From an uncultured Arachnia sp. (GTDB lineage Bacteria > Actinomycetota > Actinomycetes > Propionibacteriales > Propionibacteriaceae): a stretch of 34,457 nt of DNA. The position numbers were made by a program, and so were the translations under genes. The stretch spans positions 1 to 34,457 of the forward strand of contig CANMNB010000021.1 of the NCBI GenBank assembly GCA_947499145.1, read 5' to 3'. A model generated the notes under the pieces. The model worked only from the letters and a program-made list of their open reading frames with translations. It searched no databases and was not told the DNA's origin. Shown piece by piece: positions 23,730 through 32,703 of this stretch (position 1 is the stretch's first letter; every line of letters begins with the position of its first letter).

Positions 23730-25442
23730 TCAGTCGCCCAGCGTCTTCTTCCAGTCGTCGACGGCGTCCTTGAGGGTCTCGTACAGGTCCTCGAAATCGT
23801 CCTTGCGGTCGGAGTCGCTGAGCGCCTGGTCCACCTTGGACAGGCCATCCGAGGCGATCTGGTCGTTGCCCTCCCGCAGTGCCTGGTCCAGCTCCCGCAG
23901 CCCCTGCTGCAGGCGCTGGCGCTCGTCGTTGCCGAACGTCCCCTCGGTGAACGCGTCCTGCACCGCGTCACCCATGGTCGACGAGGCTTCCGCAACAGCC
24001 GATTCCGCCGCATCCAGCGCCGGCCCGTCCGGCACGGGCTGCTCCTGCGCCGGCTCCTCCACGGGCGGCGCGGTCTCCACCGGCTTGTCCGTCTCCAGCT
24101 GGGTCGGCTCCGCCGCGATGGGGGTCTCCTCCGACGGAGCGGGCTCCTCCGACGGCGTCTCCTGCTCCGTCGTCTCAGGGGTGGTCTCCTCCGACGCCGT
24201 CTCCTCCGCCGTGGTCTCGGGGACCGTCTCCTCGGCCGTCTCCTCGACCGGGGCCGACGGCGACGGCGACGCGACCACCGCGTTGAGGGGATCCCACCCG
24301 TTCATCAGCGCATAGGCGCCGACACCACCCAGCGCCAGCACCGCCAGCAGCAACAGCCACGGGAGCGCGCTGCCGCGACGTTCCCGCGGCACCTGCGTGG
24401 TCGCCGTCGAGTAGTTCGCCGGAGGCGGTGCGGCTGCGGCTGTCCGGCCGGTACTCGCACCAGCCGCTGCTCCTCCGAGCGCCCCGGCTCCCGTTGCAGC
24501 GCCAGCAGCGCCGGGTCCCAGGACGCGGGTTCGCGCCGCACCACCCGCAACGGGGCCCCCGAGCGGCACGGTCGCCGCGTCACCAGACCCGCCGGCCCCC
24601 CGCAGGCGTGAGGCGACGGCCTCGGCGGGCTGCGGACGGACGTCAGGGTCCTTGGCCATCAGTTGCGTGACAAGGGCGACGAGGTCTGCGGGTGCGTCGG
24701 GGCGTTCCGAGGCCAGGTTGGGGATGGGTGCGGTCGCGTGCTGCATGAGGGTGGCGACGGGAGTCTCCCCGCGGAACGGGGGGTGGCCGGTCAGCAGCGT
24801 GAACAGGAGGCAGCCGAGCGCGTACAGGTCGCTGCGGCGATCCGCCGGCTGCCCTGACGCCTGCTCCGGCGAGAGATACTGCGCCGTGCCGATGATGTTC
24901 TGCGTCGCGGTCAGCGGACCGTGGGGGTCCTGGGCCTCGTCGACCAGCCGGGTGATGCCGAAGTCGAGCACCTTGATGCGGCCGTCAGCGGTGCGCGCGA
25001 TGTTGCCGGGCTTGATGTCGCGGTGGAGGATGCCGCGTGCATGGGCGGCGGCGAGCGCGGAGGCGACCTGCGCGCCGATGGCGGCCACCTCGTCGGCGGG
25101 CAGGGCCCCGCGCGACTTCACCTCGTCGGCCAGGGTCTGGCCAGCGAGGAGTTCCATCACGATGAAGGCGTGGTCGTCGGTGAGGCCGGTGTCGAAGACC
25201 GTGACGATGTTGTCGTGGCTGAGCGACGCCGTGGTCCGGGCCTCCCGACGAAAGCGTTCGGCCGCGGCCGGGTCCTTCGTCGGTGCCTCCAGATCGAGGA
25301 TCTTGACCGCGACGTCCCGGCCGAGCAGGTCGTCGGTCGCGCGAAAAACCGTGGCCATCCCGCCGCGCCCGATCCGCTCGACCAGGCGGTAACGGCCAGC
25401 GAGGATGCGGGCGCCGTCCATCGGCTGCGTGGGCTCGTCCAT
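23730..25442 (-). CDS. Transmembrane Ser/Thr protein kinase without PASTA domains
   Basis: A 570-aa Hanks-type kinase. The kinase domain (about 16-280) shows the glycine loop GRGGMATVF (25-33), K47, HRDIKPGN (140-147), DFG (160-162) and APE-equivalent SPEQ (191-194). A Gly/Ala-rich linker leads to one membrane segment (about 360-379). The extracellular part is a Glu/Thr/Pro stalk (about 397-475) and a C-terminal helical, coiled-coil-like region (about 480-570, GNDERQRLQQGLRELDQAL). There are no PASTA repeats, so the sensor differs from PknB/StkP. ATG 25442. It lies 36 nt from the end of tadA on the same strand. Targets may include the two FHA proteins, inferred only. Confidence 0.94.
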   Translation of the reverse strand: MDEPTQPMDGARILAGRYRLVERIGRGGMATVFRATDDLLGRDVAVKILDLEAPTKDPAAAERFRREARTTASLSHDNIVTVFDTGLTDDHAFIVMELLAGQTLADEVKSRGALPADEVAAIGAQVASALAAAHARGILHRDIKPGNIARTADGRIKVLDFGITRLVDEAQDPHGPLTATQNIIGTAQYLSPEQASGQPADRRSDLYALGCLLFTLLTGHPPFRGETPVATLMQHATAPIPNLASERPDAPADLVALVTQLMAKDPDVRPQPAEAVASRLRGAGGSGDAATVPLGGPVAGGAARTRVLGPGAAGAATGAGALGGAAAGASTGRTAAAAPPPANYSTATTQVPRERRGSALPWLLLLAVLALGGVGAYALMNGWDPLNAVVASPSPSAPVEETAEETVPETTAEETASEETTPETTEQETPSEEPAPSEETPIAAEPTQLETDKPVETAPPVEEPAQEQPVPDGPALDAAESAVAEASSTMGDAVQDAFTEGTFGNDERQRLQQGLRELDQALREGNDQIASDGLSKVDQALSDSDRKDDFEDLYETLKDAVDDWKKTLGD

Positions 25443-25478
25443 GCGGGAAACCCTACCCGTGAGGCGAGCCCGCCCGGA

Positions 25479-25934
25479 TCATCGGCGGTCGACGAAGAAG
25501 CGATCGAGGACCTGGGCGCACTCCTCGGCGAGGATCCCACTGGTGACGCGCGGCCGATGGTTGAGGCGCGGGTCCCGCACCACGTCGAACAGCGACGACA
25601 CCGCGCCGGCCTTGGGGTCGAAGGCACCGAACACGACGTGCTCGATCCGGCTCGCGACGATCGCACCGGCACACATGGTGCAGGGCTCCAGCGTCACCAC
25701 GAGCGTGCATTCGGCGAGCCGCCACTCCCCCACCTCGCGGGCCGCGAGGCGGATGGCGACGACCTCCGCGTGGGCCGTCGGGTCGCCGTGAAGCTCTCGC
25801 TCGTTCCCGGCAGCGGCGATCACAGCGCCGTCCGGGCCCAGGACCACGGCACCCACCGGCACGTCGCCTCGTTCGCCCGCCAGACGCGCCTGGCGGAGCG
25901 CCAAACGCATTGCCGGGTCCCAGCGTGACTCCAC
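25479..25934 (-). CDS. tadA: tRNA-specific adenosine deaminase
   Basis: A 151-aa zinc deaminase converting A34 to inosine in tRNA-Arg(ACG). That substrate tRNA gene is in this window. The zinc and catalytic motifs are HAE (H55, E57) and PCTMC (C85, C88). GTG 25934 is preferred: it follows the TGA of the upstream gene with only one base between and gives the extra N-terminal helix usual in the family. ATG 25910 is an alternative. It is translationally coupled to the partner gene. The frame is open further upstream but overlaps that gene. Confidence 0.94.
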   Translation of the reverse strand: MESRWDPAMRLALRQARLAGERGDVPVGAVVLGPDGAVIAAAGNERELHGDPTAHAEVVAIRLAAREVGEWRLAECTLVVTLEPCTMCAGAIVASRIEHVVFGAFDPKAGAVSSLFDVVRDPRLNHRPRVTSGILAEECAQVLDRFFVDRR

Positions 25935-25935
25935 G

Positions 25936-26514
25936 TCAGTCGCCGAAGGAGTCGACCGCCCCGTCGAACTCGTCGCCGATGCGGAGCTTGCGCGCGATCT
26001 GCACCAGGAGCTCGGAGGAGTCCTCGTCGTAGTCGGTGGCCATGGCTTCCAGCTCGAAGGCACGCAGCCCGCTGGCCGCGAACATCTCGAGGTCCCCGAT
26101 GGGTGCGGAGTCGTCGTCCTCGTCCGGCAGTTCCTCGCCCAGGTAGTCCACGACGTCGCGGGCGATGGGCCAGTCGTTGGCCGCCGTGATGTCGCTCAGC
26201 AGCACCTCGACAGCGCGCCCGCGCACGCGGCAGATGACGAAGAAGTCCCCGGCCACCGAGACGAAGCCGTCCGCCCCGGAGTCACCTGGCAGGCGCTGCA
26301 GCTGGCGGATGAGCTCGTCGAGGTCGTTGGCGACGTCGAAGTCGAGCGGCACCGCCGTCGCCTTGCCGTCCTCGCGGTAGACGGCCACGACGAAATCGAC
26401 GTCGTCCTCCGTCGCGTCCTCGAGCTCCTCCTCGTCGTCGAGCTCGTCGTCTTCCAGGTCGGCGTCGTCTTCCTTGAGGTCGAAGGGTTCGGCATCTTCA
26501 TCGAAAACGTCCAC
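25936..26514 (-). CDS. tRNA adenosine deaminase-associated protein
   Basis: A 192-aa acidic protein of the family found next to tadA in Actinobacteria. The first about 45 residues are almost entirely Asp/Glu-rich ([20 protein letters not shown]). Then comes a folded part with [18 protein letters not shown] and [18 protein letters not shown]. Its role is unknown; partnership with TadA is inferred from the constant neighbourhood and the 1-nt gap. GTG 26514 is chosen because AAGGAG lies 6 nt upstream; ATG 26547 (MDVAGPTKE) is possible but has no such site. Confidence 0.87.
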   Translation of the reverse strand: MDVFDEDAEPFDLKEDDADLEDDELDDEEELEDATEDDVDFVVAVYREDGKATAVPLDFDVANDLDELIRQLQRLPGDSGADGFVSVAGDFFVICRVRGRAVEVLLSDITAANDWPIARDVVDYLGEELPDEDDDSAPIGDLEMFAASGLRAFELEAMATDYDEDSSELLVQIARKLRIGDEFDGAVDSFGD

Positions 26515-26647
26515 GGCGCTCTCCTTGGTTGGGCCAGCAACGTCCATGATCCCAGACAAAGTCGCAGTCGTCAGCCCCCGGGCTCGACGTCGCGCCCATC
26601 CACCACCCCCGCGCCCATGTGTCCGGTCCTTGTGCCACAGTTGTGCC

Positions 26648-27289
26648 GTGGAGATTCGCGTCATTGAGCACCCGTTGGTGGACCACAAGCTGACCAAGCT
26701 GCGGGACCGGCACACCGAGCAACCAACGTTCCGGCGGCTCGTCGAGGAACTCGTCACCCTGCTCGCCTACGAGGCCACTCGCGGCGTCCGTGTCAACGAG
26801 TGCCAGATCGAGACCCCGGTTGCGGCCACCACCGGCACCAAGCTGGCACACCCCGCCCCGCTGGTCGTTCCGATCCTGCGGGCCGGGCTCGGGATGCTCG
26901 ACGGCATGCTGCGGCTGGTCCCCACCGCCGAGGTCGGGTTCCTCGGCATGATCCGCGACGAGGAGACCCTCCAGCCCGCCACGTATGCCGAGCGGCTGCC
27001 GCAGGACCTCTCCGGCCGCCAGTGCTATGTCCTGGACCCGATGCTCGCCACCGGCGGCTCTCTCGGCGAGGCCATCAAGTTTCTGGTGGGGCGCGGCGCG
27101 GACGACATCACCGCCATCTGTCTTCTGGCCGCCCCGGAGGGAATCGAGAACATCCAGGCCCTGCTGGCCGACCTCCACGTCCCCTGCACCCTCGTCGTCG
27201 CCGCCGTGGACGACCACCTCAACGACGTGGGCTACATCGTGCCGGGCCTGGGCGACGCGGGCGACCGACTCTACGGGCTGGCCGATTGA
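26648..27289 (+). CDS. upp: Uracil phosphoribosyltransferase
   Basis: A 213-aa pyrimidine-salvage enzyme making UMP from uracil and PRPP. The PRPP-binding motif is [11 protein letters not shown] (residues 128-138). The uracil-binding C-terminus [16 protein letters not shown] is intact, and [16 protein letters not shown] is conserved. Length is the usual one. GTG 26648 is chosen because translation from it gives the standard N-terminus ([15 protein letters not shown]). No Shine-Dalgarno is seen; a weak CACAGT ends 6 nt before it, so the gene may be leaderless. It is divergent from the deaminase-associated gene and 1 nt before the GNAT gene. Confidence 0.96.
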   Translation: MEIRVIEHPLVDHKLTKLRDRHTEQPTFRRLVEELVTLLAYEATRGVRVNECQIETPVAATTGTKLAHPAPLVVPILRAGLGMLDGMLRLVPTAEVGFLGMIRDEETLQPATYAERLPQDLSGRQCYVLDPMLATGGSLGEAIKFLVGRGADDITAICLLAAPEGIENIQALLADLHVPCTLVVAAVDDHLNDVGYIVPGLGDAGDRLYGLAD

Positions 27290-27290
27290 C

Positions 27291-27992
27291 ATGAGGTGGG
27301 AGGCGCTCTACCCCCCGTTCGGGCTGGCGCTCCGGCTGGGGCCGGTCGAGCTCAGACCCGCGCGGCAGGAGGACCTCCCGGAGCTGCTGGAGTTGATCGC
27401 CGCCGGCGTCGTGTCCCCGGACGTGCCGCAATACCCCCTCTCGGCACCATTCGCGCTGGGTGAGGACTCCCAGGAGCGCCGCCTGCAGTCGCTGCGCTTC
27501 TGGTGGACGACGTGGGCCGAGTCGTCGCCAGCGGACTGGTGCTTCAACATGGCCGTCCGCCGCGACGGCGAACTCGTGGGGGTGCAGGACCTGTTCGCCT
27601 CGAACTTCGCGTGCAGCCGTTCGGCACAGACCGGGTCCTGGCTGGTGGCCGACCAGCAGGGGCGCGGGACTGGGACGCTGATGCGGCAGGCGGTGTGCAT
27701 GTTCGCGTTCGACCACCTCAAGGCGCAGGAGGTGATCAGCGCGTCGTTCCACGACAATGCCCGCTCGATCGCGGTCAGCCGCAAGGTCGGGTTCCAGCCG
27801 AACGGTCAGCGACGCGCGCGGCGGGGCGACGGCTGGTTCGACGACGAGCTGGTGTTCCGTCTCACGCCGGAGCACCTCGTCCGTCCGGAGTTCCCGCTCG
27901 AGGTGGACGGTTTGGAGCGGTTCCTCCGGTTCCTCGGGCTCACGAAGGGCGCGGCGTCACAGCACCCAGCTCACCGCGCGACGGGCCAGTAG
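27291..27992 (+). CDS. GNAT-family N-acetyltransferase
   Basis: A 233-aa acetyltransferase of the RimJ/RimL-like type. Seen: VELRPARQEDLPELLELI at the N-terminus, acetyl-CoA-binding VADQQGRGTGTLMRQAV (motif A, with QxxGxG/T), and the typical end SASFHDNARSIAVSRKVGFQ. The acceptor is unknown: a protein N-terminus or a small molecule. ATG 27291 begins one base after the upp stop, so the two genes form an operon. Its 3' end overlaps that of the convergent GyrI-like gene by 22 nt. Confidence 0.9.
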   Translation: MRWEALYPPFGLALRLGPVELRPARQEDLPELLELIAAGVVSPDVPQYPLSAPFALGEDSQERRLQSLRFWWTTWAESSPADWCFNMAVRRDGELVGVQDLFASNFACSRSAQTGSWLVADQQGRGTGTLMRQAVCMFAFDHLKAQEVISASFHDNARSIAVSRKVGFQPNGQRRARRGDGWFDDELVFRLTPEHLVRPEFPLEVDGLERFLRFLGLTKGAASQHPAHRATGQ

Positions 27993-28435
27993 AGGTCCGT
28001 GCGCAGCTCGCTGGGCTCGGTGGTCTGCGGGTCGTCGACGTAGACCTCGAACACCGTCTCGCCCGGACGCAGGTCATCCTGGTCACGGATCCACGACTCG
28101 AGCCGCTGCCAGCTCTCGCCGAGGCCGTCGTAGGGGCCGGTGTGGGTGACCCGCGCGAAGTCGCCGCCCGGCAGCTCGCTGGCGACGACGTCGTCGCCGT
28201 CAGCCACGGGGCCGTCGGTGGTGAAGCCGACCTCGAGGTCGATGCTGTCCTGCCGCATCGCCGTGTAGAGGCCGAACGCCTGCAGCGGGGTGCGGCCCTG
28301 CGCCGCCAGGTGGCCGGCGACCTTCTGGTAGGCGCCGTCGTAGAAGCTCCTGAGGTCGGCCATTGCGACGGTGCCGGTCACGACGGCGGTGGGTACGGCC
28401 TCGCGGGTGATGATCTCGGGCGTGAAGTCGGTCAC
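27971..28435 (-). CDS. GyrI-like effector-binding domain protein
   Basis: A 154-aa single-domain protein of the GyrI/AraC effector-binding fold. Features are RSFYDGAYQKVAGHL, GFTTDGPVADGDDVVASELP, HTGPYDGLGESWQRLESWI and the final TDLYWPV. These bind small molecules; stand-alone members are sometimes implicated in drug sequestration or hydrolysis. GTG 28435 is chosen because AGGAGG lies a few bases upstream. The frame is open for 1.3 kb further upstream but that is antisense-like overlap with menB. It follows menB by 74 nt. Ligand unknown. Confidence 0.87.
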   Translation of the reverse strand: MTDFTPEIITREAVPTAVVTGTVAMADLRSFYDGAYQKVAGHLAAQGRTPLQAFGLYTAMRQDSIDLEVGFTTDGPVADGDDVVASELPGGDFARVTHTGPYDGLGESWQRLESWIRDQDDLRPGETVFEVYVDDPQTTEPSELRTDLYWPVAR

Positions 28436-28509
28436 GGTTCCTCCTGCGCCGGTCCGGGATCCCGACCCTCGGGCCCGCCGGGCGCCACCCACGCTACGCC
28501 GTGGGCCGA

Positions 28510-29406
28510 TCAGTAGTAGTAGGGGAAGGCCTCCCAGTTCGGGGGACGCTTCTCCAGGAACGCGTCGCGGCCCTCCACGGCCTCGTCGGTCATGTAAGCC
28601 AGGCGCGTGGTCTCCCCCGCGAACACCTGCTGACCCACCAGCCCATCGTCGATCAGGTTGAACGAGTACTTGAGCATGCGCTGGGCCGTGGGCGACTTGC
28701 CGCAGATCTTCCGTGCCCACTCCAACCCCAGCTCCTCCAGGTCCTCGTGGGCGACGACACGGTTGACCATGCCCATGCGATGGGCGTCCTCCGCGTCGTG
28801 GACGTCGCCCAGGAAGAAGACCTCGCGGGCGAACTTCTGCCCCACCTGGCGGGCCAGGTAGGCGGAGCCGAACCCGCCGTCGAACGAGCCGACGTCGGCG
28901 TCGGTCTGCTTGAACTTCGCATGCTCTCGGGAGGCCAGGGTGAGGTCGGCAACGACGTGGATGGAGTGCCCGCCGCCCGCGGCCCACCCGTTGACGAGCG
29001 CGATGACCGCCTTCGGCATGAAGCGGATGAGTCGCTGGGCCTCGAGGATGTGGAGGCGGCCGAGCTTGGCCTTGTCGACGGTCTCGGAGGTCTCGCCGTC
29101 GGCGTACTGGTAGCCGGAGCGGCCACGGATCCGCTGGTCGCCGCCAGAGCAGAACGCCCACCCGCCGTCCTTCTCTGACGGCCCGTTCCCGGTCAGCAGG
29201 ACGCAGCCGACGTCGGAGGACGTGCGGGCGTGCTCGAGGGCCTGGCACAGCTCGTCGACGGTGTGGGGGCGGAAGGCGTTGCGCACCTCCGGGCGATCGA
29301 AGGCGATGCGGACCGCCGGCACGTCCTTGGCGCGGTGGTAGGTGATGTCGGTGAAGTCGAAGCCCTCGACCTCGTCCCAGCGCTCCGGATGGAAGGGGTT
29401 GCTCAT
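28510..29406 (-). CDS. menB: 1,4-dihydroxy-2-naphthoyl-CoA synthase
   Basis: A 298-aa crotonase-fold enzyme that closes the naphthoate ring in menaquinone synthesis. Its landmarks are WAFCSGGDQRIRGRSGYQY (83-101), VNGWAAGGGHSIHVVADLTL (138-157), and the active-site aspartate and serine in TDADVGSFDGG (168-178). The tail PNWEAFPYYY is typical of MenB. The length fits. No other men genes are adjacent. ATG 29406 has AGGAGAC upstream; this site overlaps the stop codon of the upstream diesterase gene (TAGGAG), so the two are coupled. Confidence 0.96.
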   Translation of the reverse strand: MSNPFHPERWDEVEGFDFTDITYHRAKDVPAVRIAFDRPEVRNAFRPHTVDELCQALEHARTSSDVGCVLLTGNGPSEKDGGWAFCSGGDQRIRGRSGYQYADGETSETVDKAKLGRLHILEAQRLIRFMPKAVIALVNGWAAGGGHSIHVVADLTLASREHAKFKQTDADVGSFDGGFGSAYLARQVGQKFAREVFFLGDVHDAEDAHRMGMVNRVVAHEDLEELGLEWARKICGKSPTAQRMLKYSFNLIDDGLVGQQVFAGETTRLAYMTDEAVEGRDAFLEKRPPNWEAFPYYY

Positions 29407-29415
29407 GATCGTCTC

Positions 29416-30144
29416 CTAGCGGGGATCGGCCAGGACTTCCTTGGCGCGGTCGGGGAAGTTGGTGATGACGGCGTCGACGCCGAGGGAGGCAAGGTACCTG
29501 ATCTCGCCGGGCTCGTCGACGGTCCAGGCGTGGGCTCGGATGCCGGCCTCGTGGCACAGCCACATGAAGTGCGGTTGCCTGAGGACGAGGCGGTGGGGGT
29601 GGAGGGCCCCGGCGCCGAACCAGAGGGCGTACTCCCAGGGGTCGAACAGCCCCTCGGCGTACAGCAGACCGAGGTTGCGTGGTTCGACGCTCTCGCGGAG
29701 GTTGGCCAGCCCGAAGTGGTTGAACGAGGAGATCACGACGCGGTCCTGCACCCCGAACTCCTCGACAGGGCGCCACACATCGAACTCGATCCCGGCATAG
29801 GGTTCGATCGTGTTCTTGAGCTCGATGTTGATGGCGACGCCCGTGGGGGCCAGCAGGTCCAGCACCTCACGCAGGGTGGGGATCTGGACGTTGCGGTAGC
29901 CGACGAAGCCGTTGGAGAAGTTGCAGCGGCGGAGCTGCTCGAGGGTGAGGTCGACGACACGGCCGATCCCGTTGCTCGTGCGGTTGATTGCCTCGTCGTG
30001 GATGACGACCAGTTCGCCGTCGACGGTGCGCTGCACGTCGAACTCGACCCCGTCCGCCCCTTGCTCGAGGGCGAGCTTGAGCGCGGGGATGGTGTTCTCG
30101 GGGGCGTAGGCGGACGCACCCCGGTGGGCCCAAACTTCAGTCAT
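29416..30144 (-). CDS. Glycerophosphodiester phosphodiesterase
   Basis: A 242-aa TIM-barrel phosphodiesterase releasing glycerol-3-phosphate from glycerophosphodiesters. Catalytic and metal motifs are HRG (H7, R8), E34-F-D36 and H49-D-E51. The C-terminal HAWTVDEPGEIRYL, GVDAVITNFPDRAKEVL is typical. There is no signal peptide, so it acts in the cytosol. ATG 30144. It is first in an apparent unit with menB. A function for menaquinone is not implied; co-transcription is probably convenience. Confidence 0.94.
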   Translation of the reverse strand: MTEVWAHRGASAYAPENTIPALKLALEQGADGVEFDVQRTVDGELVVIHDEAINRTSNGIGRVVDLTLEQLRRCNFSNGFVGYRNVQIPTLREVLDLLAPTGVAINIELKNTIEPYAGIEFDVWRPVEEFGVQDRVVISSFNHFGLANLRESVEPRNLGLLYAEGLFDPWEYALWFGAGALHPHRLVLRQPHFMWLCHEAGIRAHAWTVDEPGEIRYLASLGVDAVITNFPDRAKEVLADPR

Positions 30145-30191
30145 GACGTTCTCTCATCACCCCGATGGTAACCAGTAGGGCCCAGCGAGGA

Positions 30192-32243
30192 TCAACCGCC
30201 CGCCAAAGCCCGACCCACCTCGTCCGAGAGGGCCAGCTGGCCACCGAGCAGGACGACGCGGGCAGGATCGCGCTCCGCGACCGTGGCGAGCACACTCGCG
30301 CCGATCGCTGAATGCCGCGAAAGGAGAATCGGCTCGCCTGTTTGAGCGGCGACGGGGGCCGCTGACAAGGCATCGACCATCGTGTGCCCGTTGGCGACGA
30401 ACACTGAACCCGATTCGGTAGCCGGCAGCCGTCGGGCGACCTGAACCGATAGCTCGAATCGGTCGGATGCAGACAGCCGCTCGACGTGCGGCGCCAGGCG
30501 TGCGAGCTGTTCCTCGGCCGTGGGGGAGACGGCCAGAGGACCGCCGAGGATGACAATCCGGTCCGGTTGGAGACGGGTGATCTCGCCAAGCACACTGTCA
30601 GGGACCGACGCTTGACGGACGAGGAGGACAGGAGTCCCCTCCAAGGCAGCAAGTGGCCCCACGCTCAGCGCGTCTACCATTGAGTGACCATTGGCGATGT
30701 ACACAGTCTTGACGCCTTCTCGGAACGACCTCGCCGAGACAACTGCCGACATGGCGAAACGGTCTGGGGCAGACCAACGTTGGACTGAGTCCGCGAGGGG
30801 ACGAAGGAGCGATTCCACACGCTGGGAGATGGCCAGGTCTCCCCCCAGAACGACGATGCGCTTGGGGTCCAGACGGATCAGCTCCGACAGGACGACTTCG
30901 GGGACATCGTCTTGCTCGACCAGAAGGATCGGCCCGTTGACGCGGCCGGCGACGGGGCCCACTGTGAGCGAATCGACCATTGTCTTCCCATTGGCCAAGA
31001 AGACGGTGTCCGCGCCAGTCGGGAATCCCTGTCGAGAAAGCTCCGCAGATACAGAGAATCGGTCAGGGCCCTCCCAGCGCTCGATCGCGTACAGCGGCTC
31101 CGTCCACGAGACCTCAATGTGGCTGGAGTGGATGCGGGTCCCGGACTGAGTCGTCAGGTATGCCCGGTAGGTGTGGGATCCCTCCGACCCCTCCGTGCGT
31201 GCCAAGGGGAGAGTGAATGACCCGTCAGGGCCGACCAGCGCCTCAGCAACCGTTCGCCAGTTCGCGCCTGTGCGCTGTTGGGCGATGATCGTACTGCCGC
31301 CGTACCCAAGAGCGGAGCCAGAGAGAAAAGCTGGCTGCCCCACCAGGAGGGGCTCCACCGGGGACAACTCAATCTTGCCCAGCCTTTCAAGTTCAAACTC
31401 AGGGCTGGTCAATGTCTTCGACGTAGCCGCCTCGGCTACGACGCGATAGCGGACGAGTCCGGGCACATCACTACTCACACCCAGCGTGATGGAGAACTGC
31501 CCTCGAGGACCAGCTGTGACCTCCGTACCCTGGCCATCGACCCATCGACCATTGATCCAAGTCTGTGTCCGAACTCTGGCTCCTCCACCACCCGGGCTGA
31601 CGAGACCCGTGGCCCGCGCCTCCGCGTTCGCAGCGACTTGCGTCTGAGGGCGTATGACCAATTCGGTCGGTCCCGTACTGGCGCGCGTGAGGTTGTACTG
31701 GTAGAGATCGTGCTGGGACATCAGGTTGATGACCTTGTTGGCGTACAGGGGATCGGTGGCATAACCACCAAGGTGGACTTCGACGATGAAGCGGTCCGGG
31801 TTGTCCGAGTGCTCGAAAGCCTTCGCATAGCGCGAGAGACGCTTCAAGAAATACCCGTGGTCCTTGAACGATCTCTCGGGATCATCGTAACGTCGAAAAC
31901 TCGCGGTCGTGCTGCGCTTGCTGCCGTCCGCGTCATACTCTGTGGTCTGGATCGAATAGCAGCCGTTTTGCCAAGGACTTGGTGGGTCCCAGCACTTGAT
32001 GCCGAACCAGTTGTTGGCCTCCTTGGTCAGACGGGACTCACCCATCCCCGATTCGAGCATCGCTTGAGCCAACGAGACACTCGCCGGCACCCCGAACTCT
32101 CGCTCCTCCGCCTGGGCCCAGCGGTAAGTCTGGGAGATGAACTCTGCCGCTTCAAGGGCATCGGCCCTCACAGGTGACTGAAACATGATGCCTGCCAGGG
32201 ATACACCCAGCAGGAGAGCGGTGAGCCTTCGGAATCGACGCAT
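30192..32243 (-). CDS. Secreted glucosaminidase with cell-wall-binding repeats
   Basis: A 683-aa exported protein. Signal peptide about 1-28 (LTALLLGVSLAGIMFQS). The glucosaminidase domain (about 33-190) has the likely catalytic E64 in AQAMLESGMGES, then NNWFGIKCWD; C84 and C95 could bond. The middle (about 215-380) holds two Ig-like modules. Three about 98-residue CW_binding_2 repeats begin near 386, 487 and 585 (each with PDRF and VVLGG- or VILGG-like strands). It should cut and bind peptidoglycan. ATG 32243 gives the signal peptide. Codon use looks slightly less GC-biased than in neighbours, which may hint at transfer. Confidence 0.92.
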   Translation of the reverse strand: MRRFRRLTALLLGVSLAGIMFQSPVRADALEAAEFISQTYRWAQAEEREFGVPASVSLAQAMLESGMGESRLTKEANNWFGIKCWDPPSPWQNGCYSIQTTEYDADGSKRSTTASFRRYDDPERSFKDHGYFLKRLSRYAKAFEHSDNPDRFIVEVHLGGYATDPLYANKVINLMSQHDLYQYNLTRASTGPTELVIRPQTQVAANAEARATGLVSPGGGGARVRTQTWINGRWVDGQGTEVTAGPRGQFSITLGVSSDVPGLVRYRVVAEAATSKTLTSPEFELERLGKIELSPVEPLLVGQPAFLSGSALGYGGSTIIAQQRTGANWRTVAEALVGPDGSFTLPLARTEGSEGSHTYRAYLTTQSGTRIHSSHIEVSWTEPLYAIERWEGPDRFSVSAELSRQGFPTGADTVFLANGKTMVDSLTVGPVAGRVNGPILLVEQDDVPEVVLSELIRLDPKRIVVLGGDLAISQRVESLLRPLADSVQRWSAPDRFAMSAVVSARSFREGVKTVYIANGHSMVDALSVGPLAALEGTPVLLVRQASVPDSVLGEITRLQPDRIVILGGPLAVSPTAEEQLARLAPHVERLSASDRFELSVQVARRLPATESGSVFVANGHTMVDALSAAPVAAQTGEPILLSRHSAIGASVLATVAERDPARVVLLGGQLALSDEVGRALAGG

Positions 32244-32424
32244 GGGCTCATTGAACCGCAACTGGCGGAGAGTTTCTGCGGCCAACCCGAACTAGTCCAA
32301 CCGACGCAGCGTCCTCAGGCTTCATGCCTGACCGTGATGCGGTTGGCAGCGGTGGGAGACCTTCCCCATCTCCCGCCCTGCAGATTCATCACACCTGACC
32401 GGCCAACCTGCCTCGGCATCACGC

Positions 32425-32697
32425 CTAGCGATAACTGAAGCGCTCGTGGGCGCAACTGGGGCAGGTGCAGCGTCTAGCCTGCCTGCAATAGCGGCACAAC
32501 CTAGGGTTGGAGCCGTCGTCCCAGCGCCGCGCGTGAAACCGGATGTCTCCGTCCAGGGCAGCCAAAATCTCTGTTCCACCCATGCCAACACGGCCGCACT
32601 CGTGACACTGCACGATGAATGTTGTTGCGGGTTTCCCATCGGCGCCTGAGGGGGACTGCGGCTCCGGGTGCTGCTCGGCAACGGCCCATGCGCTCAT
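32425..32697 (-). CDS. Small cysteine-rich protein of unknown function
   Basis: A 90-aa protein with three CxxC-type pairs: CHECG, CRYCRQ and CTCPSC. Such spacing suits zinc or iron binding. The family is not recognised. Support for coding is an ATG exactly 6 nt after a strong -10 box (TAATAT), the cysteine pattern, and a TAG stop. The 180 nt on its 3' side to the glucosaminidase gene include a short CAGGC/GCCTG hairpin but no other gene. Confidence 0.6.
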   Translation of the reverse strand: MSAWAVAEQHPEPQSPSGADGKPATTFIVQCHECGRVGMGGTEILAALDGDIRFHARRWDDGSNPRLCRYCRQARRCTCPSCAHERFSYR

Positions 32698-32703
32698 GAA
32701 CCC

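Noticed and set aside
23525-24013. Minus-strand 162-aa frame at the kinase 3' end
   Set aside because: Arg/Thr-rich shadow of the kinase gene in another frame, running into non-coding sequence.
28436-29776. N-terminal extension of the GyrI-like protein across menB
   Set aside because: The extension is Arg/Pro-rich shadow sequence; AGGAGG and the domain start fix the GTG at 28435.
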